NCBI GenBank assembly: GCA_041483455.1
Contig: JBGPFS010000033.1
Location: 1 to 15,708, forward strand
DNA from: JBGPFS01 sp041483455
GTDB taxonomy: Bacteria > Chloroflexota > Limnocylindria > Limnocylindrales > CSP1-4
Direction: 5' to 3'
DNA: 15,708 bases
How positions within the stretch are numbered: the stretch's first letter is position 1; each line of letters starts with the position of its first letter. The notes beneath the pieces were generated by a model. The model worked only from the letters and a program-made list of their open reading frames with translations. It searched no databases and was not told the origin of the DNA. The translations under genes and the position numbers were made by a program. Shown here piece after piece: positions 5,462 through 12,862 of this stretch.

Positions 5462-6427
5462 ATGACCGACGAACGCCCGACCCTCCCGCCGACCGGATCC
5501 CCGAGCGAGCCGTCCACCGCGCCCCCCAGCGAGCCCGCGTCGGGCGAGCCGTCGGGCCTCGTTCCGACCTCCCAGCCGACCGAGCCCGCGACGGGCGAGC
5601 CCGCGGTCGCGGAGCCCGGGCCGCCGTCCGCAGTCGCGGAGCCCGGATCGCCGTCCGCCGGGCCGCCCGGTCGACGTTTCGGGCCGGTCGCACTGATCAC
5701 GGCCGGGGTCGTGGGCGCCGCCCTGTTCGGGGCCGTCGTCCTCGCGGCGACGAACCTGGGTGGACCTGCCCCGAGCCCCAGCCCCAGCCCGGATGCCTCG
5801 ATCGCGGCGTTCGCCGCCGGCCGGACGATCGGCCGGGCCGACGCCCCGGTAACGGTCGAGATCTGGGCCGACTTCCAGTGCCCCTACTGCAAGCTCCTGA
5901 CCGAGGCCGTCGAAGGCGGCCTCGTCCTGCGCCACGCGCCGGTCGGCGACGTCCGATTCGTCTACCGCGACTTCGCCTTCCTCGGCCAGGAGTCGGTGGA
6001 CGCCGCGATCGCAGCCCGGTGCGCGGACCGCCAGGGCGCGTTCTGGCCGTACCACGACCTCCTGTTCGCCGCGCAGCAGGGCGAGAACCAGGGTGCCTTC
6101 GCGCAGGATCGGCTCGTCTCGCTCGCGACCTTCGGAGACCTCGACACGGCGAAGTTCAGGGCCTGCCTGACCGACAAGACGGCCCTGGCCGAGGTCGCCG
6201 CCGAGACCGAGACCGGCAAGGGCTATGGCGTGAGCTCGACCCCGACCGTCCGGGTCATCGGGCCGGGAGGGACCCAGCTCATCCTGGGGATGAAGGACTA
6301 CGCGACGTTCGAGAAGGCGATCGAGGCGATGGCCAAGCCGGCCCCGAGCGGCTCCGCCTCCGCCTCGCCGTCGCCGGCCGAAGGCGGTTCGCCCGTCGCC
6401 AGCCCGGCCGCGTCCCCGAGCCCGTAG
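5462..6427 (+). CDS. Membrane-anchored DsbA-like thioredoxin-fold protein
   Basis: 321 aa in four parts. Residues 1-72 are a Pro/Ser/Glu-rich, disordered cytoplasmic region with EPxxGEP-type repeats. Residues 74-97 (PVALITAGVVGAALFGAVVL) form one transmembrane helix. A short Pro-Ser linker (100-110) leads to the thioredoxin-fold domain, 118-292, with the active site CPYC at 140-143 in WADFQCPYCK and the cis-proline loop SSTPTV (P261). The last 30 residues are again a Ser/Pro/Ala tail. It resembles the DSBA-like oxidoreductases (PF13462) that form or shuffle disulphides in exported proteins. Topology puts the domain outside the membrane. Two further cysteines, C187 and C235, lie in the helical insertion. 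No DsbB or VKOR partner is seen nearby. Confidence 0.88.
   Translation: MTDERPTLPPTGSPSEPSTAPPSEPASGEPSGLVPTSQPTEPATGEPAVAEPGPPSAVAEPGSPSAGPPGRRFGPVALITAGVVGAALFGAVVLAATNLGGPAPSPSPSPDASIAAFAAGRTIGRADAPVTVEIWADFQCPYCKLLTEAVEGGLVLRHAPVGDVRFVYRDFAFLGQESVDAAIAARCADRQGAFWPYHDLLFAAQQGENQGAFAQDRLVSLATFGDLDTAKFRACLTDKTALAEVAAETETGKGYGVSSTPTVRVIGPGGTQLILGMKDYATFEKAIEAMAKPAPSGSASASPSPAEGGSPVASPAASPSP
5606..5659 (+). repeat. 27-bp tandem duplication in the thioredoxin gene
   Basis: Two adjacent 27-bp units (5606-5632 and 5633-5659) differ at three positions. Each begins GTCGCGGAGCCCGG and encodes VAEPGPPSA or VAEPGSPSA in the disordered cytoplasmic N-terminal region, so the length change is in frame and probably tolerated. 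Confidence 0.85.
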
Positions 6428-6455
6428 CGGCCCCGACCGGGGACCGGCGCCGGCG

Positions 6456-7226
6456 ATGGACCGCCACCTGTCCGTCTCGTACCTCGGGCACGCCACGCTG
6501 CTCATCGAGATGGACGGCATCCGGATCCTGACCGACCCCACGATCCGCGAGCGGATCGGGCCGCTCGAACGGCAGGGCCCGCACGTCCCTCATGCGGCGT
6601 ATGAGGGGATCCACGCCGTCCTGATCAGCCACCTCCACCACGACCACCTCGACCTCGCCTCGCTCCGGCGGCTCCGTCCCGTCCCGCGCCTGATCGTGCC
6701 GCGCGGGGCGGGGCCGCTCCTGCGCGAGGCCGGCTACCGGGATGTCGACGAGTTCGAGCCGGGCGGCCAGACGACCCACGGGCCGCTCCGGATCCGGGCA
6801 ACCGCCGCCGACCACTCCGGCTTCCGGCTCCCCTTCGGCCCGACCGCGGTCGCCCTCGGCTTCGTCATCGAATCGTCCGCTCGGCGGGTCTACTTCGCCG
6901 GCGATACCGACCTCTTCCCCGCGATGGCCGGCGTCGCCCCGGACGGGCTCGACCTGGCGCTCCTGCCGGTCTGGGGCTGGGGTCCGACGCTCGGGCCCGG
7001 GCACATGGACCCGGTCCGGGCCGCCGAGGCGCTCCGCCTCCTCCGCCCGCGCCAGGCCACGCCCATCCACTGGGGCACCTTCTGGCCGCGCGGGATGGGT
7101 CGCGTCCGGCCGAATCGGCTCCGCCAGCCGGCGCACGAATTCGCGGCCGCGGCCGCCGAGCTCGCCCCGGAGGTGCGGATCGCGGTCACCTCGCCGGGCC
7201 ACCAGATCCACCTCCACGGGCGCTGA
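6456..7226 (+). CDS. UlaG-like metallo-beta-lactamase-fold hydrolase
   Basis: 256 aa. The N-terminal YLGHATLLIEMDGIRILTDP is typical of the UlaG-like branch (beta-lactamase superfamily 2). The metal-binding signature HLHHDH gives H59, H61, D63 and H64. Other expected ligands are H120 (ADHSG), D150 in YFAGDTD, and H205 in PIHWGTF; GPGHMDP at 181-186 is also conserved in this branch. Related enzymes hydrolyse lactones or N-acyl phospholipids; substrate here cannot be assigned. There is no signal peptide. It starts 28 nt after the thioredoxin gene, so co-transcription is plausible. The Shine-Dalgarno sequence is weak. Confidence 0.9.
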   Translation: MDRHLSVSYLGHATLLIEMDGIRILTDPTIRERIGPLERQGPHVPHAAYEGIHAVLISHLHHDHLDLASLRRLRPVPRLIVPRGAGPLLREAGYRDVDEFEPGGQTTHGPLRIRATAADHSGFRLPFGPTAVALGFVIESSARRVYFAGDTDLFPAMAGVAPDGLDLALLPVWGWGPTLGPGHMDPVRAAEALRLLRPRQATPIHWGTFWPRGMGRVRPNRLRQPAHEFAAAAAELAPEVRIAVTSPGHQIHLHGR

Positions 7227-7299
7227 GCGGCGAGGTGCGCCAGACCCGAGCGGCGAGCGAACTCCCGAGGCGCGGCACGTGCTGAGGCGCGGCGGGGGC

Positions 7300-7625
7300 T
7301 TTACGACCGGGATACGATTCAGTCGGGTGGACGCGGAACCGACCGATCGGCGACGCGCACCCGATGGCTTCGGTGAGGTCCGTGACCGTGGCGTATCGAG
7401 GCGACGAACCGGCGACGACCGGACGGAGCGACCGGACGCGTAGCAGCGTCCCGGCACTGCCGACGACAGCCGACGAGACCCGTGGCACGACGAACCTCGC
7501 CACGATCCCCCGGGCGGGGAACATCAGCACCGACACCCGCGCCGGCTGAGTCGCGTCGCCCGGGCGAGGGGAGCCCGGGAGGCCGGATCGAATGCGACCC
7601 ACGCTCATCCAGCGTGGGTCGTCCG
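7300..7625. other. Gene-free structured region, candidate non-coding RNA or degraded ORF
   Basis: This covers most of the 520-nt gap between the hydrolase and the helicase. Its second half has three hairpins in a row: TCCCC/GGGGA (7506-7520), CCCGGGC/GCCCGGG (7559-7579) and the 11-bp stem at 7595-7621. A -10-like TACGAT sits at 7313-7318. On the + strand there are only short frames: GTG at 7327 (38 codons) and ATG at 7364 (61 aa, high third-position GC). On the - strand a 140-aa frame contains SSPRYATVTDL, a string I believe recurs in short hypothetical ORFs of other GC-rich bacteria. None is a confident gene. A roughly 300-nt structured RNA is one explanation. Confidence 0.3.
7595..7621 (+). 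terminator. Strong hairpin without a U-tract
   Basis: A perfect 11-bp stem, CGACCCACGCT (7595-7605) with AGCGTGGGTCG (7611-7621), encloses a 5-nt loop, CATCC. No T-run follows on either strand. In GC-rich genomes such hairpins often act as terminators, and this one lies just upstream of the helicase promoter. It could equally be part of a structured RNA. Confidence 0.5.
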
Positions 7626-7660
7626 TTGTCCGGGCTTGGTCGGGTCCGGCGGTCTTCGGT

Positions 7661-7666
7661 TAGACT
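7661..7666 (+). promoter_or_regulatory. Putative -10 box of the helicase gene
   Basis: TAGACT at 7661-7666, with a poor -35 (TTGGTC, 7637-7642, 18-nt spacer). Transcription would begin near 7673, giving a leader of about 75 nt, unlike the nearly leaderless neighbours. The leader ends in an AGGAG ribosome site at 7738-7742. Confidence 0.45.
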
Positions 7667-7748
7667 CCGGCGCGACGGATCACGACAGAACGCCCGGATC
7701 GGCCGCCCTCGGCGCCCACCCATCCCGCCGGGCGGCCAGGAGCACCGC

Positions 7749-9011
7749 TTGACCTTCGACACGCTCGGCCTGGGGGCCGACATCCTCCGCACGATCGAGG
7801 AGGAAGGCTACACCGAGCCGACGCCAGTCCAGGCCGAGGCGATCCCTCCGGTCCTGGCCGGCCGCGACGTCCTCGCCGCCGCCCAGACCGGGACCGGCAA
7901 GACGGCCGCCTTCACCCTGCCGATCCTCGAGCAGCTGCGCGGCCACGCGAACACGAGCTTCTCGCCCGCCCGGCATCCCGTCCGGGTCCTCGTCCTGACC
8001 CCCACCCGGGAGCTGGCGATGCAGGTCGCCGAGGCCATCGCCACGTACGGGCGGAACGTCCCGCTCCGCTCCGCGGTCGTCTACGGTGGCGTCCCGCTCG
8101 ACCCCCAGATCAAGGAGCTGCGGGCCGGGGTGGAGATCCTCGTGGCCACGCCTGGCCGGCTGATGGACCACGTCGGCCAGCGGACCGTGAACCTGACCCA
8201 GGTCGAGATCCTCGTCCTCGACGAGGCGGACCGGATGCTCGACATGGGCTTCATCCCGGACATCCGCAAGATCGTCGGGATGCTCCCCCACCGCCGCCAG
8301 ACCCTGATGTTCTCGGCCACGTTCTCGGACGAGATCCGGCGCCTGTCGTCGGAGTTCCTGAAGAACCCCGTGACGGTCGAGGTCGCCGCCCGGAACACGG
8401 CGGCCGAAGGGGTCGAGCAGGTCCTCTACCCGGTCGACCGGGAGCGCAAGGAGGAGCTCTTCCTCCACCTCATCCGGCGCGACCGGATGGAGCAGGTCCT
8501 GGTCTTCACCCGCACCAAGCTCGCGGCCAGCCGGCTGGCCTCGTACCTCGACCGGCGAGGCGTGCCGTCCGTCGCCATCCACTCGGACCGCAGCCAGCCG
8601 GAGCGGACGCGCGCCCTCGATGACTTCAAGCGCGGCGAGGTGACCTGCCTGGTCGCCACGGACGTCGCGTCCCGCGGGCTCGACATCGAGGAGCTCCCGT
8701 ACGTCGTCAACTTCGAGCTCCCCTTCGAGCCGCAGGACTACATCCACCGGATCGGGCGAACGGGCCGGGCGGGCTCCACGGGCATCGCGATCTCGCTGGT
8801 GTGCCTCGACGAGGTCGAACTGCTCAAGGGCGTCCAGCGGCTGCTGAAACACGCCATCCCGTATCGGGTCATCGACGAGTTCGTGCCCGACCGCTCGGTC
8901 GACGTCCGGCCGCTCCGCGGCTTCGGGCCGATCGGCCGGGCAGCCGGCGCGGCGCACCACCCCCACCTCAAGCCGATCCGCGCCCCCTCGGGAGGCGACC
9001 GGGCCCGCTGA
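7749..9011 (+). CDS. DEAD-box ATP-dependent RNA helicase, RhlE-like
   Basis: 420 aa from a TTG start. That start is chosen because AGGAG lies 6 nt upstream and the family N-terminus TFDTLGL begins there; the frame is open further upstream but gives low-complexity sequence. All helicase motifs are present: Q motif ending at Q28, motif I AQTGTGKT (45-52), Ia PTRELA, Ib TPGR, II DEAD (158-161), III SAT, IV VFTRTK, V ATDVASRGLDI, and VI HRIGRTGR. It unwinds short RNA duplexes, likely in ribosome assembly or RNA turnover. A short C-terminal tail rich in Arg and His replaces the long basic tails of some relatives. The first base of the TGA stop is also the first base of the tandem repeat at 9009-9080. 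Confidence 0.95.
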   Translation: MTFDTLGLGADILRTIEEEGYTEPTPVQAEAIPPVLAGRDVLAAAQTGTGKTAAFTLPILEQLRGHANTSFSPARHPVRVLVLTPTRELAMQVAEAIATYGRNVPLRSAVVYGGVPLDPQIKELRAGVEILVATPGRLMDHVGQRTVNLTQVEILVLDEADRMLDMGFIPDIRKIVGMLPHRRQTLMFSATFSDEIRRLSSEFLKNPVTVEVAARNTAAEGVEQVLYPVDRERKEELFLHLIRRDRMEQVLVFTRTKLAASRLASYLDRRGVPSVAIHSDRSQPERTRALDDFKRGEVTCLVATDVASRGLDIEELPYVVNFELPFEPQDYIHRIGRTGRAGSTGIAISLVCLDEVELLKGVQRLLKHAIPYRVIDEFVPDRSVDVRPLRGFGPIGRAAGAAHHPHLKPIRAPSGGDRAR

Positions 9012-9080
9012 GGCAGGGGCACTGAGGCGGGCGGCACTGAGGCAGGGGCACTCAGGCAGGCGCCCTCAGGCAGGCGCGCC
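9009..9080 (+). repeat. Five-unit degenerate tandem repeat, 14-15 bp
   Basis: Units begin at 9009, 9023, 9038, 9052 and 9066. Units 1 and 3 are identical, TGAGGCAGGGGCAC. Unit 2 is 15 bp with changes in its middle. Units 4 and 5 start TCAGGCAGGCGC. The first unit includes the helicase stop codon, and the array fills most of the space to the convergent ybaK gene. Confidence 0.85.
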
Positions 9081-9097
9081 GTGCTGCGCCGGTGCCA

Positions 9098-9610
9098 CTA
9101 CCCGAGCCGGCCGATCCGTGCCACGACCGCACCCGTGAGCCGGGCCAGGTCGGCCGGGGCCAGTTCCAGGTCGAGGCCGCGCCGGCCGGCGCTGACGTAG
9201 ATCGTCGGGTGGTCGAGCGCCGTCGCGTCGAGGACCGTCGGGTGACGGCGGCGCTGGCCGAGTGGGCTGATCCCGCCGACGACGTAGCCGGTCGCCCGTT
9301 CGGCCACGGTCGCGTCGGCCATGGCAGCCCGACGGCCGTCGACGGCCGCGGCGAGAGCCTTGAGGTCGAGCTCACCGGCCACGGGGACGATCCCGACGAC
9401 GAGCCGGGCATCGTCCACGAGCGCGAGGAGGGTCTTGAAGACGCGGCCGGGCTCGACGCCGAGCGCCTCCGCGGCCTCGAGCCCCCACGAGGCGCGCCCG
9501 TCACGCCCACGGACGTTCGTCGCCGCCGGGTCGTGAGCGTACTCGTGGACGACATGGGCGACGCCGGCCCGGTGCAGCGCGTCGATGGCCGGGGTGCCCC
9601 GTCCGCTCAT
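9098..9610 (-). CDS. ybaK: YbaK/EbsC-family aminoacyl-tRNA deacylase
   Basis: 170 aa. The order TPAIDALHRAGVAHVVHEYAH, AAEALGVEPGRVFKTLLALVD (K59 is the conserved catalytic lysine), ATGYVVGGISPLGQRRRHPT (residues 106-125) and IYVSAGRRGLDLELAPADLA follows the Cys-tRNA(Pro)/Cys-tRNA(Cys) deacylase family YbaK closely. These trans-editing enzymes hydrolyse cysteine mischarged on tRNA-Pro by prolyl-tRNA synthetase. Length is normal. It is transcribed convergently with the helicase and divergently from the aquaporin. A -10-like GATAAT ends 7 nt before the ATG, again a leaderless geometry. Confidence 0.93.
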   Translation of the reverse strand: MSGRGTPAIDALHRAGVAHVVHEYAHDPAATNVRGRDGRASWGLEAAEALGVEPGRVFKTLLALVDDARLVVGIVPVAGELDLKALAAAVDGRRAAMADATVAERATGYVVGGISPLGQRRRHPTVLDATALDHPTIYVSAGRRGLDLELAPADLARLTGAVVARIGRLG

Positions 9611-9617
9611 GGGCCGG

Positions 9618-9623
9618 ATTATC
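9618..9623 (-). promoter_or_regulatory. Putative -10 box of ybaK
   Basis: GATAAT on the - strand, separated by 7 nt from the ATG at 9610. Five of six bases match the consensus. No -35 is evident. Confidence 0.5.
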
Positions 9624-9677
9624 GGGCGGGGATCGGGGTCCCGGGCGAGGTCACGGCCACGAGGACGGGCCCGGCGC

Positions 9678-9683
9678 TAGACT
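9678..9683 (+). promoter_or_regulatory. Putative -10 box of the aquaporin operon
   Basis: TAGACT, the same hexamer as upstream of the helicase, lies 40 nt before the aquaporin ATG. The leader carries an AGGAGG ribosome site at 9714-9719, 4 nt from the start codon. This promoter could serve the whole operon to 15487. Confidence 0.45.
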
Positions 9684-9723
9684 GGGCTGGCGGACGGGTA
9701 CGAACGACAGCGCAGGAGGGAGC

Positions 9724-10368
9724 ATGGATACCCGGAGGATCGGTGCCGAGGCGGTCGGCACGTTCACGTTCTTCCTCATCGGCCTGATGGCCGCCCTGGC
9801 CTCGGGCGGCAGCGTGATCGCCATCGCCTTCGGCTTCGGGCTCGGCCTGTTCGTGGCGATCATGGCTTTCGGGGCCATCTCGGGCGGGCACTTCAACCCG
9901 GCGGTCACGGTCGGGGCCTACCTCGACAAGCGGATCGACTCGCAGAACGCGATCGGCTACATCGGAGCCCAGATCCTCGGCGGACTCGCCGCGGCGGCGC
10001 TCATCCTGGTGATGACGAGCCAGGCGATGGTGGCCAAGACGGTCACGGCCCCCGGCAACGGCCTCGACGACCTCCGGGTCCTCGCGGTCGAGACGGTCTT
10101 CACGGCGATCTTCGTGCTGGTGATCCTGACGACGACCAAGTGGGCACCGAACCACGCCGGCTTCGCGATCCCGCTCACCCTGGTGGCGATCCACCTGGCG
10201 CTCGTCCCGTTCACCGGCTCGTCGGTCAACCCGGCCCGCTCGATCGCGTCGGCGGTCATCGGGGCGGACCTGTCGCATCTGTGGGTCTATCTCGTCGGGC
10301 CGGTCGTCGGCTCGGTCCTCGGCTGGGCGGTCTACCGCTGGTTCGCCGTGGACGAGGCCGAGGCATAG
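9724..10368 (+). CDS. Aquaporin (MIP family), AqpZ-like
   Basis: 214 aa with six hydrophobic segments and two half-helices bearing NPA motifs: HFNPAVTVG (N58-A60) and SVNPARS (N169-A171). Residues lining the selectivity filter, by alignment from memory with E. coli AqpZ, are F36, H157, S166 and R172, close to AqpZ's Phe/His/Thr/Arg. This favours a water-selective channel over a glycerol facilitator. It sits in the cytoplasmic membrane. The ribosome site is near-perfect. The next gene begins 8 nt after its stop, so it is probably the first gene of an operon whose other members act on nucleic acids, an odd pairing. Confidence 0.93.
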   Translation: MDTRRIGAEAVGTFTFFLIGLMAALASGGSVIAIAFGFGLGLFVAIMAFGAISGGHFNPAVTVGAYLDKRIDSQNAIGYIGAQILGGLAAAALILVMTSQAMVAKTVTAPGNGLDDLRVLAVETVFTAIFVLVILTTTKWAPNHAGFAIPLTLVAIHLALVPFTGSSVNPARSIASAVIGADLSHLWVYLVGPVVGSVLGWAVYRWFAVDEAEA

Positions 10369-10376
10369 CGCCCGGG

Positions 10377-11750
10377 ATGCCCGAGACTCGGCCGCTCGGC
10401 GCGGCCGAGCTCCTTCGGTCGGTCGGCCTGCTCGCGGACGGGCCGGCGGTCTATGGCAGCCCGATCCGGGCGGCCGGTCCAGGCGTCTACGTCATCGAGC
10501 TGGCGGCGCCCCTGCCCAGCCCGCCGATCGATCTCTCCACGGTGGGGCGCTGGATCGAGCGGGTCCCGGGCCTGACACTCGACGACGCCCGACCGATCGG
10601 CAAGGAGCTGGCCGGGCGGCTCGCGTCGTTCTGGCTGCCGGAGCAGACGGTGCTCTACATCGGGGCGTCCACGGTATCCGTCGCGTCCCGGGTGGCAGCC
10701 GCGGCCCGGACCCCGCTCGGCGATCGGAAGCCGTATTCGGGCGGCCACTGGCTCAAGACCCTCCGCGAGCCCGAGCGACTGCGGGTCTGGTGGGCGACCA
10801 CGGATGCCCCCGAGGAGTACGAGGACGGGCTCCTCGCGGCGTTCGCGGCCGGTGTTCCGGCCGGCTCGGCCGCGGCCCTGCGGGACGCCTCGGTCCTCCT
10901 GCCCTGGGCGAACCTCCAGGCCGTGACCGGAGAGCGGAAGGTCCACGGGATCCGCGGCTCCCTCCTGGCCGACGAGGCCGGTGGACCCGTGACCGATGCC
11001 CAGCGACGGGCCGCGGCGGCGGCGGCGACCGGGGCCGCGGGTCGTGGAGCCGGGGCCGCCCAGAAGCGGTCCGCGGCCGACCCGACCCGCCGGACCGGCA
11101 TCCTGCGCTCATCGACCGCGCTCCGCGCCGGGCCGTCGGTCCGGCGCGCGTCGCCCGCCCGGCCGGCGGCCGGCGCCCCGTCCGGCGGCCGGGCGTTCAC
11201 CGGTCCGACGAAGGCCCCGCCGCCGCCCGTTCGTCTCTCTGCCGAGGGGATCGCCCGGCTCCAGGCCGAGCTGCTCGAGATGACGACGGTGGTCCGGCCG
11301 GCGATCGTGAAGCGGATCGCATCGGCCCGCGAGCTCGGCGACCTCAAGGAGAACAGCGACTACCACGAGGCCCGCCGCGAGCAGTCGTTCGCCGAGGGCC
11401 GGGTCCAGCAGATCGAGGACCTGCTCCGGCGGGCGGTGCTCATCCCGGCCGACGAGAGCGCCGATGGCGGAGGGACGGACGGGGCGTCGGGCGGCGTCGG
11501 CCCGAACGGCCGTGCCCGGGGCATGGAGACGCGTCGGGCGACGATCGGCTCGACGGTCGTCGTCGAGGACCCCCACGGCGAAGAGGCGACCTACCGGATC
11601 GTGGGGCCGGCCGAGGCCGACGTCGGCGCGGGCCGGATCTCGGACGTCTCGCCGCTCGGCGCCGCGTTGCTCGGCCGGGCGGCCGGCGATGAGGTGGAGA
11701 TCGTCGTCCCGTCCGGCCGGCGGATCTTCCGCGTCGTCGAGGTCCGCTGA
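10377..11750 (+). CDS. GIY-YIG nuclease-like domain fused to transcription factor GreA
   Basis: 457 aa in three parts. Residues 1-200 are a GIY-YIG-like domain: GVY at 36-38, LYIG at 93-96, R105, an acidic helix APEEYEDGLLAAF (E147 or E149), and N179 in LLPWANLQ, covering the usual catalytic set. Residues 203-284 are an Ala/Arg/Pro-rich linker. Residues 285-457 are a full GreA: coiled coil with the tip SARELGDLKENSDYHEARRE, where D322 and E325 match the acids that place Mg2+ in the polymerase active site, then the C-terminal domain from about 389 to 455 (TYRIVG, ISDVSPLGAALLG, GDEVEIVVP). GreA stimulates RNA cleavage by backtracked polymerase. No in-frame ATG, GTG or TTG sits where GreA would normally start, so the fusion looks real. 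About 25 extra residues (360-385) separate the GreA lobes. The gene lies 8 nt after the aquaporin and 13 nt before sbcD. Confidence 0.88.
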   Translation: MPETRPLGAAELLRSVGLLADGPAVYGSPIRAAGPGVYVIELAAPLPSPPIDLSTVGRWIERVPGLTLDDARPIGKELAGRLASFWLPEQTVLYIGASTVSVASRVAAAARTPLGDRKPYSGGHWLKTLREPERLRVWWATTDAPEEYEDGLLAAFAAGVPAGSAAALRDASVLLPWANLQAVTGERKVHGIRGSLLADEAGGPVTDAQRRAAAAAATGAAGRGAGAAQKRSAADPTRRTGILRSSTALRAGPSVRRASPARPAAGAPSGGRAFTGPTKAPPPPVRLSAEGIARLQAELLEMTTVVRPAIVKRIASARELGDLKENSDYHEARREQSFAEGRVQQIEDLLRRAVLIPADESADGGGTDGASGGVGPNGRARGMETRRATIGSTVVVEDPHGEEATYRIVGPAEADVGAGRISDVSPLGAALLGRAAGDEVEIVVPSGRRIFRVVEVR

Positions 11751-11763
11751 CGGCGGTGGCGGC

Positions 11764-12861
11764 GTGAAGGTCCTGCACTTCTCGGACCTTCACCTCGACG
11801 CGCACTTCGCGTGGGCGGGGCCGGACGCCGCCAGGAAGCGGCGCGAGAACCTCCGGACCACGCTCCTCCGGATCCTCGAGCTGGCCCGCACCGAGCAGGT
11901 CGACGCCGTCCTCTCCGGCGGCGACCTCTACGAGCACGAGCGGATCACCCCGGACACCTCCGAGTTCCTCCGCGGCGCCTTCGCCGCGCTCGACCCGATC
12001 CCCGTCTTCCTCGCTCCGGGCAATCACGACTGGATCGGGCCGTCGAGCGTCTATCAGCGGGTCGGCTGGACACCCAATGTCCACGTCTTCCGCGAGGACC
12101 GCCTGCGGCCGGTGGAGCTGGCGCCCGGCGTCACGCTGTGGGGCGGCGCCCATCGCGCGCCGGCCAACACGGACGACTTCCTGGCCGACTTCCGGGCGGA
12201 TCGGGCGGGGGTCAACCTCGGCCTGTTCCACGGCGCCGAGCGGGGTGGGCTCGCCTTCCAGGAGCCGGGCAAGGCGCCGCACGCGCCGTTCGACGCCCGG
12301 GAGATCGAGGCGGCCGGCCTGGACCACGCGTTCGTCGGCCACTTCCACGCCCCCCGAGACGCGGCCCGCCACACCTACCCCGGCAACCCAGATCCGCTGG
12401 AGTTCGGCGAGGAGGGGGAGCGCGGTGCGGTCATCGCCACGATCGGCCCCGACGGCTCGGTGGAGCGGCGGCGGGTCCGGGTCGCCACGAGCGAGGTCCA
12501 CGACCTCGCGGTCGACGTGACCGGCGCGACCACCCGCCAGGAGATCCGCGACCGGCTCGCGCTGGCGCTCGTCGGCACCGATGGTGCGGTCCGATTGACC
12601 GTGACCGGCGAGGTGGCTCCCGAGGTCGAGCTCGCCCCGGCCGACCTCGAGCCGCTGTTCGCCGGGCTCGATGGGCACGTCGTCCGATTCGGGGACCTCC
12701 GCCCGGCCTACGACCTCGACGCCCTCGCCGATGAGGCGACGGTCCGCGGCCAGTTCGTGCGCGACGCCCGGGCGGCCGGGCTCGACGGGGCCACCCTCCG
12801 CCGGGTGCTCGTGACCGGCCTGCGCGCGCTCGACGGACGCGGCGACCTCGAGGTCGTCTGA
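11764..12861 (+). CDS. sbcD: SbcD/YhaO-like DNA repair metallophosphoesterase
   Basis: 365 aa from a GTG start 13 nt after the GreA fusion. Phosphodiesterase motifs are in order: FSDLHLD (D8, H10), GGDLYE (D54), GNHDW (N87, H88), LFHGAE (H156) and GHFH (H193, H195), the two-metal site of Mre11/SbcD nucleases. The C-terminal part, from about 230, is a mixed alpha/beta region that would cap the site or bind the partner ATPase. SbcD-type enzymes cut hairpins and degrade DNA ends together with a Rad50/SbcC-type ATPase, which is encoded next with a 1-nt gap. The pair also resembles YhaO/YhaN of Bacillus. Confidence 0.88.
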   Translation: MKVLHFSDLHLDAHFAWAGPDAARKRRENLRTTLLRILELARTEQVDAVLSGGDLYEHERITPDTSEFLRGAFAALDPIPVFLAPGNHDWIGPSSVYQRVGWTPNVHVFREDRLRPVELAPGVTLWGGAHRAPANTDDFLADFRADRAGVNLGLFHGAERGGLAFQEPGKAPHAPFDAREIEAAGLDHAFVGHFHAPRDAARHTYPGNPDPLEFGEEGERGAVIATIGPDGSVERRRVRVATSEVHDLAVDVTGATTRQEIRDRLALALVGTDGAVRLTVTGEVAPEVELAPADLEPLFAGLDGHVVRFGDLRPAYDLDALADEATVRGQFVRDARAAGLDGATLRRVLVTGLRALDGRGDLEVV

Positions 12862-12862
12862 G

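Noticed and set aside
7680..8966. A 428-codon - strand frame opposite the helicase
   Set aside because: It mirrors the helicase codon pattern and has no domain of its own.
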